From contig CP136891.1 of the NCBI GenBank assembly GCA_034359265.1, positions 39,672,001 to 39,736,000 on the forward strand: a DNA stretch of 64,000 nucleotides. The letters run 5' to 3'. The notes beneath the pieces were generated by a model. That model made no database searches and was not told the DNA's origin. It saw only the letters and a list, made by a program, of their open reading frames with translations. Position 1 is the stretch's first letter. Each line of letters begins with the position of its first letter. Below, piece after piece: positions 23,542 through 34,944 of this stretch. The translations under genes were made by a program, and so were the position numbers. Source of the stretch: Canna indica. Its lineage: Eukaryota; Streptophyta; Magnoliopsida; Zingiberales; Cannaceae.

Positions 23542-23579
23542 TGTCTTCCCTTTGGGCTGCTTTGGCCTCTGACCACCCC

Positions 23580-24739
23580 TAACTAGACAATCCTTCTTGT
23601 AGTGCCCGACCTGACTTCACCCAAAGCATGTGTCTGTACGGCCAAAACAAGCTCCGTAGTGCCTCCTACCACAACGGCCACACTATGGCATCTCCATCTT
23701 CTATTGCACACTTCTAAACACAGCCTGCCGAGACACCCCCAGCCCTGGGCCCACACGGCCCTTGAAATTGTTGTGCCCTCTACTTGGCTAGTCAACTGCT
23801 GCTACAATGGTCCCCTTTGAATGAAATGGCCGACCTCCAGATCCTTGAGGTCTGAACTTCTTCTTGGGGGTCCATCATGCCTCTCAAACGACACCAATGC
23901 TTCCTTTTGGAGTGTCTCATCCACTACCCGAGTAAAGGTAGTATCCTCAGTATAGTGAATAAGCCTACTGATATGCACTCTCAGTCCCTCTAAAAAGCTC
24001 TTGACCCTGGAGGTCTCAGTCGTCCCTAGTCTAGGATGATACTTAGAAAGCCGAGGAAACTCTATGTCGTAGTCTTGCACCGTCATACTGTTAGTTTGAT
24101 ACAACTGCTCAAACTCCTTGGCCTGCCTATCGCGGACGCTCCTACGCATATACCGCTCCACAATTAATGGTTGCCTTGAACTCCTCCCATGTAGGGGGTG
24201 GTGCGCCTGCTCCCCTACCATCCCTCTAGGTGTGAAGCAACTCCTTGGCCGGCCCTCTCAGTTGTAACCCGGCCATCCAAGCAGTCGCCTCAAAAGAGCA
24301 CCCCCAACTCTACACAGAGCTCAAAGCAGTCACCTAGAAAGATAGTGACCTCCACCTGTTGATCAGTGCCTGTGAAATTTGGCGGCCTCAGCCTAACAAA
24401 ATTCGTGTATGTAGCTGCCCCATGGACAACATCACGACGATCCACAGCTCTAACTCCAGGTGTGACAGGCTCTGCCGCCTCCTGAACTATCGGTGCTATC
24501 GACGCTGGCTGCGGTTGTTGCGGTCTTGACTCTCGCTCCCTATAGAGCTCCTCAGTCAGCTCGGTCACTTGGGCCTCCAGTTGTGCAACCCTGGGATCCT
24601 GCCCCACATTTTCCTACACTAGTTGTTCCCTACCACAACCCTGGCCCCTGCCTCGGCCCCGTCCTCAACCTCGGCCTCGACCTTGTCGATCCATATAGTT
24701 ATTTCCACTGGCACTCATCGCAACATTAAAAGCCTCCAT
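23580..24739 (-). pseudogene. Gag of element B
   Basis: Starts at the ATG at 24,739 with an Arg-Gly-rich leader containing stops. Gag core motifs include RPPNFTGTDQQVEVTIFLGD and DYDIEFPRLSKYHPRLG, parallel to element A. A zinc-knuckle-like stretch lies near 23,600-23,640 with an in-frame stop. At least three frame breaks occur (near 24,280, 24,221 and 23,800). Confidence 0.8.
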
Positions 24740-24932
24740 CTCACTAGCATTAAGAGAAAAACATAACCACAATTAAGTAACTTATTTAACAATTTAAATA
24801 ATTGACCACACATGTCGTGCTGGTGTGCAAGCTCAACCGCCCGATCTCATAACTCAACCACACTATATGTCGACATGCTAGTTATGCCTCATACGATACC
24901 TAAACTCTGAGTCGTAGTCAGGACCTAACCAT

Positions 24933-24944
24933 GCTCTGATACCA
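24933..24944 (-). promoter_or_regulatory. Primer-binding site of element B
   Basis: Minus-strand TGGTATCAGAGC, three bases from the 5' LTR, matches initiator tRNA-Met. Confidence 0.85.
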
Positions 24945-24947
24945 CTT

Positions 24948-25660
24948 TGTCATGGCCTGATTTAGAGGGTCACATGACTGGCCAAAGTACGTGGTCGTAC
25001 TCCAAAGCCTACCAAATGCATACACCAACCACACAAATATAATCAACATGACTGACAAAATGCTAATATTCCACCATGCATGAATAAAGAAGATTCAAAG
25101 TTGAACTACATACTTCAAAGGCTCATAACATTCGACTACAACTCCATATAGAAGAAATAAATGACACACTACACGACTACGACTCAACCAGGCTTGTTAC
25201 GAGATATATGGTACAAGCTTGATCCCTCCAGTCGCACCATGCCGACATAGTCGTACCCTCTTGGTCAGGCTCTGCAAAACAACACAAATAAAATCGTGAG
25301 TCCATGAGGAACTCAGTGAGTGGCTCTATCGAGCTTCCACTTAAGTCCAACACAAGCATAGTGCATAATTATTTTCAAGAAAATATTGAGCTGAATGTCA
25401 TATAAGTAAGCGCACTGATTAAAATTTTCATGCTCAGGAAACACTACAATCATCTAGCCCATGCGGACCTAATTTAATCAGTGCACACATTCGGCCCAAA
25501 CCGGCCTAATACAGCAAATAAACCAGTTGGTCGCTAAAATCTCAACTTAGCGATCCTCTCGTCCGGGCCCACTGAACTAGGATGATCTGTTAGTTCTAGT
25601 GCCCACTCCGACTGGGAATAACTCATCCAATCCAAATTCACTCGGGTCTAACATCGGTGT
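24948..25660 (-). repeat. 5' LTR of element B, first part
   Basis: It starts TGTCATGGCCTGATTT and matches 4284-4994. It is interrupted by copia element C. Confidence 0.85.
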
Positions 25661-26928
25661 TGTAGAGTGAATACCCACACTAGAAGGGGGGGTTGAATAG
25701 TGTTGGGTGAGTTTTTACTTCTATTCGATTCTTTCAAGTTCGATTTGTAATGCAACCAAAATTAAAGTGCTACTAGATAGAAATGCTTGATGAATGATAA
25801 ATGGCAAATAAACACAATCAAATAGTCAATGCAAAGATGAGTAATTATAGTGGTTCGGCCAACCGTCTACTTCACTACCTTGGCTCCACACCAAGGATTT
25901 CTAACCAATACTTTATAGACTATGTGTTTCCCTTTGAATACAACCGAGGCCTTCCTTCTCACCCCTTTGAGAATGCCTCGAACCTATTCACCTAGGTGAA
26001 ACACAATTCTAGAATGTAAACCCTAAGTGTTTACACTAGCACACCTAGCAAGCTAATCAATGAAGAACAAGTTCAAATTACAAATAAAATTACAATGAAA
26101 AGAGCTAAAGAGTAAATCACAATGAAAAGCTCTTTTCCAAGCCTTCGACGCCTCCAACTCCACGAGATGTTGAGGTCGAGTCGAAGCCGGAGTTGAGGGA
26201 AGATGAGCGTTTGAGAGGAATCGTCGATCGGAGAAGTAAGTGCGAGCAAATCAAGCTTAGAAGGCACAAATCTCACTTAGGAAGTTTTTATGAACAGTTG
26301 AGAGAGGTTAATGAAGGTTGGTGAGGGGTATTTATAACCCCTCACTCGGAACAGCTCTCCAACGAGCATTTTTCTGCCCATTGGACGCCGACCGATCGCT
26401 TGTCGATCGATCGTCGATCGATCGATCGATCGACCACCCAGTGACCACTAGGCTACTGCCCTCTCTCGGCCACATTCGGTCGATCGAATTGGCTACTACC
26501 AATTTCCTTTGTTGTTCGGTTGATTGAATTTGCCATTGCTAGTTTTTGGCTCTGTTTGGTCGACCAAAGTGGCTACTGCCATTTTTCTGCCTTGTTCGAT
26601 CGACCGAACCTGGGCTGAGATTGTTTTTTATATTAGTTTTGTTACACACTTTTTCATGGGTTTTGTTACCAAGTTTTGACTTGGATAACTTTACAAATAA
26701 GCTTGGGATGAGATTCTAGGGATATGTTACATAGAATCTATTCGATAATCTACGAATTCTACTTAATCTACATTCGAGCCTTTTTTGATGACTTTTGCGT
26801 TTCGCCGAGCAAAGTTCGCATGAGTATCGCAACCTCAACCTGAACTCAAAACTTCACACATATATTAAATACATGTTTGTTATCATCAAAATAGATATCG
26901 AAGCCTAGGGGGAACCCTTGGGCCAACA
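25661..26928 (-). repeat. 3' LTR of element C
   Basis: 1268 bp, ending CCAACA at 26,923-26,928. It is the same family as solo LTR E. It contains the TCGA-rich tract at 26,388-26,600 and a TATA box. Confidence 0.85.
26329..26336 (-). promoter_or_regulatory. TATA box of LTR C
   Basis: Minus-strand TATAAATA is flanked by GGGGT and ACCCC exactly as in LTR E. Confidence 0.6.
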
Positions 26929-26942
26929 ATCTCCCCCTTTTT
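26929..26942 (-). promoter_or_regulatory. Polypurine tract of element C
   Basis: Minus-strand AAAAAGGGGGAGAT directly precedes the 3' LTR start TGTTGGCCC. Confidence 0.7.
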
Positions 26943-27427
26943 GATGATGACAAACACAACATGAAAATTTTTATATAAAAAGAGACTCTAAGTTTCATTT
27001 GTGAGTTTGAGTTAAGACATGCGCAACTTAGTTTGTAACTTAACATATGTTCCCCCTATCAATATGCATATTATGCTTGTGACTCCCCCTATCTATATGC
27101 TTCATAAAACAAATGTGACCTTACTTTGTCTCCCCCTTTTGACATTAATAAAAAAAGGGTAAGAACTAAGGTACTATTAATGACTTCCATCATTAAAACC
27201 AATAAAACTATAAAATCGAGTATCATCTACCACTATAGTCCTTCCTATCAATGTAAGCATATAGAAGGCAAACATCGATAAGTCGCAAAGCCCCATTACA
27301 AGGCAATACATAAGTGTGATGATACTACATGAAATGCAATTTTTTAAAAGACATGTATATTTTAAATTTTCAACCACTTCGAAAAGCACAAATCCCTAAT
27401 TGCATTCTTAAATTTGTAAAGCTTTCT

Positions 27428-28027
27428 TCACTTAAGGGTTTCGTGAATATATCCGCAAATTGTTTGTCGGTGGATACAAATTCCACGGATATATTTTCCC
27501 TTAGCTACATTATCCGTAAGAAAATGGTGCCTTAGATCGATGTGCTTGGCCCTAGAGTGTAATATTGGATTTTTTGTTAAATTGATTGCACTAGTGTTAT
27601 CACAATGTATAGGTATACATGAATACATAAGTTCATAATCTAAAAGGATTTGTTTCATCCAAAGGACTTGTGCACAACAACTAGCCGCAGTGATTTATTC
27701 CGCTTCTGTAGTTGATAGTGCAACTGAGTTTTGTTTCTTTGAGAACCAAGAAACAAGACTCATCCCTATGAATTGACAACACCCACTAGTACTTTTTCTA
27801 TCTACTTTACACTCGGCAAAGTTGGCATCCGGAAACTCAATTAAATTGAAACATGCATTACATGGATACCGTAATTCTAAGTCAACCGTACCCTTCAAAT
27901 ATCTCAATATGCGTTTGACCGCACTTAAGTGATATATTCTAGGACAAGATTGAAACCTAGCACATGCACAAACACTAAACATGATATCGGGTCTACTTAC
28001 AGTTAAATAAAGAAGACTTCTAATCAT
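27428..28027 (-). pseudogene. RNase H of copia element C
   Basis: Copia-type RNase H removes the RNA template. Motifs visible are LLYLTVSRPDIMFSVCACAR, KRILRYLKGTVDLELRYP, RKSTSGCCQFIG and KHIDLRHHFLTD. The domain is split by a stop near 27,690, in the segment that would join ALSTTEAE to the next part. It follows RT in the polyprotein. Confidence 0.85.
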
Positions 28028-28036
28028 ACCTCGATA

Positions 28037-29550
28037 TCATTTTTCATCTACTTTGACATCATCTTCATCTTTGTCAAGCTTGATGGATGTGCTCATTGGT
28101 GTAGAAGCTATCTTGGCTTCATTCATTCCAAACCTTTTGATGAGCTCCTTTGTGTACTTAGCTTGATTTATGAAGATTCCTTTGTTGGTTTGCTTGATTT
28201 GGAGACCAAGCATGAAGGAAAGTTCTTCCATCATGCTCATCTTAAACTCTTCTTGCATGCACTTTGCAAACCACTCATAAAGCAATTCATTAATAGCACC
28301 AAATATTATATCATCAACATAAATTTGCACGAGTAAAATATCATTTTTATTATTTTTTATAAAAAGAGAAACATCGGCTTTTCCAATGCTAAAGCCTTGA
28401 TCTATCAAGAATGTGGAAAGCCTTTTATACCAAGCCCTAGGGACTTCTTTTAAGCCATATAAAGCTTTTTTAAGTTTAAAAACGTGATTTGAAAACTCAA
28501 AACTTTCATATCCGGAGGGTTGTTCAACATAAACTTCTTTATCGATAAAACCATTTAAAAATGCACTTTTAATATCCATTTGAGAAAGTTTAAAGCCTTT
28601 AAAACTAGCATAAGCCAAAAATATGTGAATTGTCTCTAATCTAGCTACGGGAGCATAAGTTTTATTATAGTCTATTCCTTTTTCTTGATTGTACTTTAGG
28701 CTATTCATGGCTCAAACCCAACCCAATGAACCCGAGAAATCGACCCGACCTGAACCAATCGGGTCGGGTAATTGGGTCAGGTCGGGTTCAAATATTTGAA
28801 ACCCGATTATAATCGGGTCGGGTCCGAGTTTCAATATTTAAAACCTGATGACCCGAGACCCGAGACTCGACCCAATTACCCGAGACCCGACCCGATTACT
28901 CGAATTTTTTATATTTTTTTAATTATTTTCAAAATATTTTAAAAAAAATATTTATTTTTAATTATTTTTTAAAAAAAATTATTATTAAAAACTTATTTTT
29001 TCCTAAATGGGTAAACCCGACTACCCGACCCAACCCGACCCAATCTAGGTCGGGTTGGGTCGGGTCGGGTTTGAGAGGTGAAAATTTTTTAACCCGACCC
29101 GACCCGTGAACACCCCTAATTGTACCCTTGGGCCACTAACCTAGCTTTGTTTCTAATGACTATACCTCCTTCATCTAACTTATTTCTAAATAGTCATTTA
29201 GTCCCAATCACGGTTTGTCCACTAGGTCTAGGTACTAAGTCACATACTTCATTCCTAACAAATTGATTAAGTTCTTCTTGCATAACTATTACCCAAAATT
29301 CATCTTCTATTGCTTCCTTAATGTTTTTTTGCTCTACTTGAGATATAAATGCTACATATTGACAAATATTCTTAAGTTTAGAGCGTGTTACCACTCTGGT
29401 ACCCTTTGGGGAGAGGTGGAAGAGCTTCCTCTTCTTCTTCTTCTTCATCTTGAGGTGGAGTTGATGATGAAGGTTCTTCATGGTGAGTTTCCTCATTGTC
29501 TTCATCTTCAACTTCTTTGTCATGAAATGTTCATTCATCAAGTTCCTCAC
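28037..29550 (-). pseudogene. Reverse transcriptase of copia element C, split by a MITE
   Basis: The downstream half (28,708-28,037) contains TYAPVARLETIHIFLAYASF, DIKSAFLNGFIDKEVYVEQP and the catalytic YVDD in QIYVDDIIFG. The upstream half (from 29,550) shows the acidic linker, WVIVMQEELNQF and VCDLVPRPSG, then KARLVAQG up to the insertion. The MITE at 28,696-29,118 sits between these halves. Apart from the insertion the core has few lesions, so C was probably a good copy when the MITE landed. Confidence 0.88.
28696..29118. mobile_element. hAT-type MITE inserted in RT of element C
   Basis: About 423 bp, rich in GGGTCGGGT/ACCCGACCC, with an AT-rich centre. The ends TTAGGCTATTCATGG and, reversed, TAGGGGTGTTCACGG form degraded terminal inverted repeats. 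The 8-bp flanks ATTGTACT (28,688-28,695) and ATTGTACC (29,119-29,126) are a duplication with one mismatch. This is supported by the reading frame, which needs the Tyr-Asn codons of this site only once. No coding capacity, so it was mobilised in trans. Confidence 0.8.
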
Positions 29551-29743
29551 CTACATGTACAATCTTAACATTTCTAGAAGAATCATTAGTTTCATCAAAG
29601 GTAACATGCATAGATTCTTCAATAATCATAGTTCTACAATTATAAACTCTATAGGCATTAGAACTATTTGAGTAACCTAGGAAAATACCTTCATCGGATT
29701 TAGAATCAGATTTTCCTAGATGCTCCTTAGTGTTTAAGATAAA

Positions 29744-30424
29744 TCATTTACATCTAAAAACACGAAAATATCCCACACTTGGGATTTTATCATTCCAAAG
29801 CTCAAAAGGTATTTTCTTGATTTTAGGTCTCAATAAAACACGATTAAGTACATAACAAGAGGTATGTATGGCTTCGGCCCAAAAATACTTAGGCAAATTA
29901 TTTTCACAAAGCATGGTCCTAGCCATCTCTTGTAAGATTCTATTATTCTTCCTCTCAACCACCCCATTTTATTGAGGGGTTCTAGGAGAAGAGAAGGTAT
30001 GCTCAACACTCAATTCGTCACAAAATTCGGAAAACTTTTTATTTTTAAATTCTCCTCCATTATCACTTCTAATTTTCAAAATTGAAGTTCCTTTCTCATT
30101 AGTGACTTTCTTAGAAATTTTTTTGAAAGAATCAAAAGTTTTATTTTTCTTAGCTAAGAAAAAAACTCATGTAAATCTCGAGAAATCATCAACCAAAGCA
30201 TAGCAATATAACTTCCCACCTAAACTAGCTACATCACAAGGACCAAAAAGATCCACGTGCACTAGTTCAAGTGTTCTAGATGTACTCACTTGATTAATGC
30301 TATGAAATGAAGACTTAACTTGTTTTCCATATTGACATGCATCACAAAGTTTGTCTTTTTCAAATTTTATCTTAGGTATTCCTTTAACTAAGTCATTTTT
30401 AGATATTTGTTGGATGAGGCTCAT
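29744..30424 (-). pseudogene. Integrase of copia element C
   Basis: A GAG-pre-integrase segment (KLCDACQYGKQVKSSFHS) leads into the core with LELVHVDLFGP and DDFSRFT, a region near 30,060 with SDNGGEF carrying Asp and Glu of the DDE set, then ERKNNRILQEMARTML. A stop at about 29,970 in the PQ-x-NG motif and another near 30,165 break it. Confidence 0.82.
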
Positions 30425-30454
30425 GCTAGCATGTCCTAGCCTTCTATGCCATAA

Positions 30455-30874
30455 TCAAGAATCATTTTTCATGGCAACTAAGTATCTAACATGAGGATTA
30501 GACAAAATATTTAAGACTGGTGTGTAAATATTTTCTTGCCTATTTCTAATAAACACAATATCATTAGATGGTGCACTTCTAATAATGCATTTAGATGCTT
30601 CGAAAATGACTACATATCCATTATCACACAATTGAGATATGCTAATCAAATTATGCTTTAATCCATCAACTAGTAAAACATTTTTAATGCACGGGTAGGG
30701 GAGTATACCTATATCACCAATGCCAATCTTACCTTTGGCATTATCTCCAAATGTCACATGTCCACCATCCTTGCTTGATAGGGTTGCGAAAAGATTGATA
30801 TCACCCGTCATGTGTTTTGAGTAACCACTATCTAATATCCATGTGCTTCTACTTGCTTGAGGATGCTTCTCCAT
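30455..30874 (-). pseudogene. Protease region of copia element C
   Basis: The active-site stretch WILDSGYSKHMTGD keeps the Asp-Ser-Gly triad. HNLISISQLCDNGY follows, as in copia polyproteins. Open for 139 codons. Confidence 0.8.
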
Positions 30875-31146
30875 CTACAAAAGGAGAAGAGACAATTTTA
30901 GGTACCCAAATCTTCTTGGGTCCTTGAGTGTTAATCATCTTAGGAACCCAAGTGAATCTAGTATGAGGGTTCCTCCTTAGTGCACAATCTCTAGCAATAT
31001 GGTCAAATATACCACATGAAAAGCAACTTCCATTAAACTTTCTTGAGCTGTGTGAGCATGGAAGTGTGCATGACCATGATTATTTGATGACTTTCCAGCA
31101 TGTACAACATTAGGCATGACATTTTGTAAGGTTGTCATTTTTTCAT

Positions 31147-32441
31147 TTAGTATGCAAAGTTCCTTTTTAAGTTTAGCATGCTATAATTCAAGTGCTCTAC
31201 TTGATCACTTAAGAACTTATTTTCATTCTCCAATTTTTTGTTTTCTTCTAAGTTTTTCTTAGCATCATTTATGGCATGCTTTTCTTCCTTAAGAATATCT
31301 ACTTCTTTCCTTAATGCATTGCATGAGAGTAGCAAGTTATCATTTTCAAATTCTAAAGATTTTTTGTCCTTTTTAAGCTCTTTAAACTTTTTCCTAATAG
31401 CATTAAATTCATCATGCATTTGATCAAATTCATTTTCTAGTTCTTCTTGCATAAATGAAAGCTCACCAAACGTAAATCTTACCTCGTTGTCATTTGCTAT
31501 GAGGACTTCTTCACTTGACGAAGACTCGCTTTCATCCCATGAGACCACCATTGCCTTCTTCTTCTTCTTGTATTTGTCTTTCTTGTGAGGGTTGGAGGTG
31601 GAAGCCATCTTGAGAAGTGGGCAATCCTTCCTTGGATGCCCGATTTTGTTGCAATTGAAGTATGTGTAGCCTCCTCTTCCCTTTCTCATGCCTCATCTCA
31701 TTAAGCTCATGAATCTTCTTGCCAACATTGCCATTTCTTCAAAATCATCCGTCTCTTCCTCGGATGATGAGGGTTCTTCACCCCGGTGTGATGCTTTTAA
31801 GGCAATGGTCTTGCCTTTGGGAGCATCTTCCTCCTTGTATTGCTTCATATGGGTCTCATGTGTCATGAGAGACCCAATGAGCTCGGTGTTCTTCAAGGTG
31901 CTCATTTCCTTTGCTTCCATGATTGTGATGACCTTGGGCTCCCAAGCTTTTGGAAGGGAATGAAGGAGCTTCCTTACCTACCAAGGTTAGCTAATCCATT
32001 TATAATATTTTGAAAGCGAGCATACATGGCATCAATAGATTCATGTGATAACATCTTGAACATTTTATAATCATGCATGAGTAGGTATATCTTGGATTCC
32101 TTAACTTGTGAAGTGCCTTCATGTGTAGTCTCTAAGACTTTCCAAAGTTCATATGCCGACTTACAAGTGAAAATCCTATTAAACACATTTATTGATAGGC
32201 CACAATATAGTGCATTGACAGCCTTTGCATTTGCATTGAAGAGTTTAATCTCTTCTTGATCCCACTCATCCACATTCTTAGTTGGTTGCTTATACTCTAC
32301 TTGGATCATTCTCCATACATTCATGCCTAGTGATTGAAGGAAGCCATTCATGTGTATCTTTCAATAGGCATAGTTGTTTCCATCAAACAATGGTGGAGTA
32401 TGAGTAGAGGACCCTTGAGCTAGTTGGATTTCATTAGACAT
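31147..32441 (-). pseudogene. Gag of copia element C
   Basis: The most likely start is the ATG at 32,441 (MSNEIQLAQGSS), upstream of an in-frame TGA at 32,361-32,363. The UBN2-type capsid region reads YELWKVLETTHEGTSQVKES and continues after a small deletion near 31,970. The zinc knuckle FNCNKIGHPRKDC lacks its first Cys. The C-terminal part (31,550-31,147) is Lys/Glu/Asn rich with regular hydrophobic spacing and looks like a coiled coil, a feature of SIRE gag. Confidence 0.8.
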
Positions 32442-32488
32442 TCTAGATTGTAGAGTAGATGGTTAAATCTAATTAATCCTACGACCTT

Positions 32489-32500
32489 GCTCTGATACCA
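32489..32500 (-). promoter_or_regulatory. Primer-binding site of element C
   Basis: Minus-strand TGGTATCAGAGC, two bases from the start of the 5' LTR. Confidence 0.88.
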
Positions 32501-32502
32501 AT

Positions 32503-33664
32503 TGTAGAGTGAATACATGTTGGCTTAAGGTTTTTAACCTTGGTCTTAATCTCGGTTTTGATGATAACAAACAGAGAACTAATGTTTCATTGAGAGTTAT
32601 TTTCACGTTCCATATCGGTTAGCGCACGACGTCCTCGATTGGAAATATCGAAGAAATCAAAAAATCGGAAGGACGTTGGTCGTCGCGCTCGGATTCTTCG
32701 GGAAGTTAGAGTTTAGGTTTTGGGTGTCTAGATAAATTGTAAATCCTCATGATGATGCAAAAAAACCCAAAAAACCTATCCCGAACCCAAAACATGAAAA
32801 CTCGAGAACTGCCCTGAAACTCACTAAGCCTAGGGAGCTCCTTGGAGGGCTATATGACCTAGATATTTTCCTAACATAAAAAATGGCGGTAATTGTTCCT
32901 TGGGTTAAAACTAGATGGCGAGGTACTTTTTAGAATTTTTTAGAAGCCTTCAGCCTACCTATATTTGACCCGAAAAATTAGAAAAATTTTGTTTTCGGAA
33001 AATTTGTACTAGACCCCAAAAACTAAAATTTGATTCTTAAGAATTTTGATTTTTTAGATATTTTTATTGAATCCAAATGGGGGGTAATCCTTATATAACA
33101 TTTATGCTTGTCGGTCGATCGTCGGTTGACCAATCGGTCGACCGCCCATAGACCGCTAGGCTACTGCCCTCTCTCGGCCACATTCGGTCGATCGAATTGG
33201 CTACTGCCAACTTCCTCTGTTGTTTGGTCGACCATTCGGTCGACCGAATTTGCCATTGCTAATTTTTGGCTCTGTTCGGTCGACCGAAGTGGCTACTGCC
33301 ATTTTTCTGCCTTATTCGATCGATCGATTGATCGGTCGACCGAACCTGGGCTGAGGTTGCTTTTTACTTTTCTTTTGTTACACGTTTTTTCATAGGTTTT
33401 ATTATCAAGTTTTGACTTGGATAACTTTACAAATAAACTTGGTATGAGATCCTAGCAATATGTTACATAGAATCTATTCGATAATCTACGAATTCTACTT
33501 AATCTACATTCGAGACTTTTTTGACGATTTTTGTGTTTCGCCGAGCGAAGTTTGCGTGAGTATCGTAACCTCAACCTGAACTCAAAACTTCACACATATA
33601 TTAAATACATATTTGATATCATCAAAATAGAGATCGAAGCCTAGGGGGAACCCTTGGGCCAACA
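32503..33664 (-). repeat. 5' LTR of element C, chimeric
   Basis: The outer 15 bases and the part from about 33,150 to 33,664 match the 3' LTR. The middle (32,518 to about 33,110) does not: it is family-H LTR in the opposite orientation and replaces about 725 bases of the original. Confidence 0.75.
32518..33110 (+). mobile_element. Family-H LTR piece, inverted inside LTR C
   Basis: It starts TGTTGGCTTAAGG at a true H terminus and matches the reverse complement of 1-814. It stops at the TCGA-rich tract, where sequence switches to LTR C. Confidence 0.75.
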
Positions 33665-34939
33665 AGCGTAGCTCATTGACGCAATCTCAAGACCCACCAA
33701 CCACTCGCTGAGTCGGGCAATAGTTGCACTAGCTAAAGACGTTTCTCGGTCCGGCCACCATCCCTCCACAATCACAAACACCTACAGTATCTCTACTCAG
33801 TACATGCAAGCACACAAAATAGTGTATATCTATCCAACAACTCGGGTACGCTCCCAAGTGCCCCCAACCTGGCTATCCCTTGAGCCCAAAAGTCTCGGTT
33901 TAAAGCCTATTTTCCCGGTGAAAGATTTCAACACACCTCAGGTAAGTTTCTACATGCTCTACAATATTTAAATTTTTAATTTAATTAAACACGACTTGTA
34001 TCACATAATTTCAACACAGAATAATTTATTCAGCAAATGAAAATATAATTTCAGCATTAAATAAACAATTTTAGCACGAGTTAAAATTTCAGCCTAAGTA
34101 AATAATTTCAGTGCATGAAATGAAATTCCAGCCTAAGTAAATAATTTCAGCGTAAGTATAGAATTTTAGATTTCAGCTTTAAAACACCGAACTTCAACTC
34201 TTTTCGAATCTAAAATTAAATCCTAAATTTCTGAAATTTAACATGGCAAAGATAGAGTATTACTTTAAGACTTAGCAAATGGAATTCCTTGCATGAACCT
34301 ACAAGTCCTTCTAAACATCTGAGATTAAATATTAATTTTTCAAATTATATGCATCTAAAATAGGACTAAATTTCAACACATGAATTCATATCGCAATCTA
34401 CATTTCTTTAAGGAATTCGACAAATTTCAACACATGGTTCGGCCATAGGGCCTAACCCTACACAATAAGGTTCAAACCACTCACCTTTTAGGAAGAGGAT
34501 TAAGGGAAGATGGAGAAGAAGAAACCCCGCGGCTCCGATCTCCGACGACGGCAAGGAAACTCCAGCCAAAAGTGGCGCCGCCCCTTTCTTCCTCCTTGCT
34601 GCCTTGGCATGTGTGCGACTCTACCCGAGTCGTACGATCACCTGGGGTTGCAATTATATTTTATTTAATTATTTTTGACTAAATTACCCCTCCCAACTTC
34701 AGTTAACCCAATAGGCTCAAATCATATCCAAAACGAGTTCCGGTTGAACCCTAGGACTCGGCTCGAACTCAACTTGAACCCAACATCAACAAAAAGTCAA
34801 ACATTAACAATTCCACACACGCGTTCGGGTCATATCTTAAATTGCGCCTTCCAGCGATTTGCTCAACCCACTCCGGCGCGCCTCAGAATCATCTCGCTAA
34901 AAAAAAGAAAAAATTTACATTAAAATTGCGGGTATTACA
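33665..34939 (-). repeat. 5' LTR of element B, second part
   Basis: Continues the LTR after element C and ends GGTATTACA before the ATGAT duplication. It shows the complete LTR end that is missing from the other copy. It has a deletion of about 620 bases near 34,425 relative to the other LTR. Confidence 0.8.
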
Positions 34940-34944
34940 ATGAT

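Larger units (their letters stand above)
25661..33664 (-). mobile_element. Copia element C, SIRE-like
   Basis: The ends are TGTAGAGTG and GGGCCAACA. The flanks GGTGT and AGCGT are a diverged 5-bp duplication, and the sequence on both sides is continuous with the uninterrupted LTR B near 4,990. Order on the minus strand is 5' LTR, primer-binding site, gag, protease, integrase, RT, RNase H, polypurine tract, 3' LTR. RT motifs and the long LTRs fit the SIRE/Maximus group. I see no env-like frame between RNase H and the 3' LTR. It carries a MITE in RT, and its 5' LTR is chimeric. Confidence 0.85.
4284..34939 (-). mobile_element. Composite gypsy element B (Tekay/Del-like) with nested insertions
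   Basis: Both ends are TGTCACGCC/GGTATTACA LTR termini, flanked by a perfect 5-bp TSD ATGAT (4279-4283 and 34,940-34,944). Orientation is minus: the 5' LTR starts at 24,948, the primer-binding site is at 24,933-24,944, gag and protease lie to its left, and the 3' LTR starts at 4284. The element is interrupted by D (with E inside), a family-H LTR piece, gypsy element A and copia element C. The end of the left LTR, the integrase region and the polypurine tract are missing, apparently lost where the family-H sequence joins at about 11,037. Older than A, C, D and E because all four sit inside it. Confidence 0.85.
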
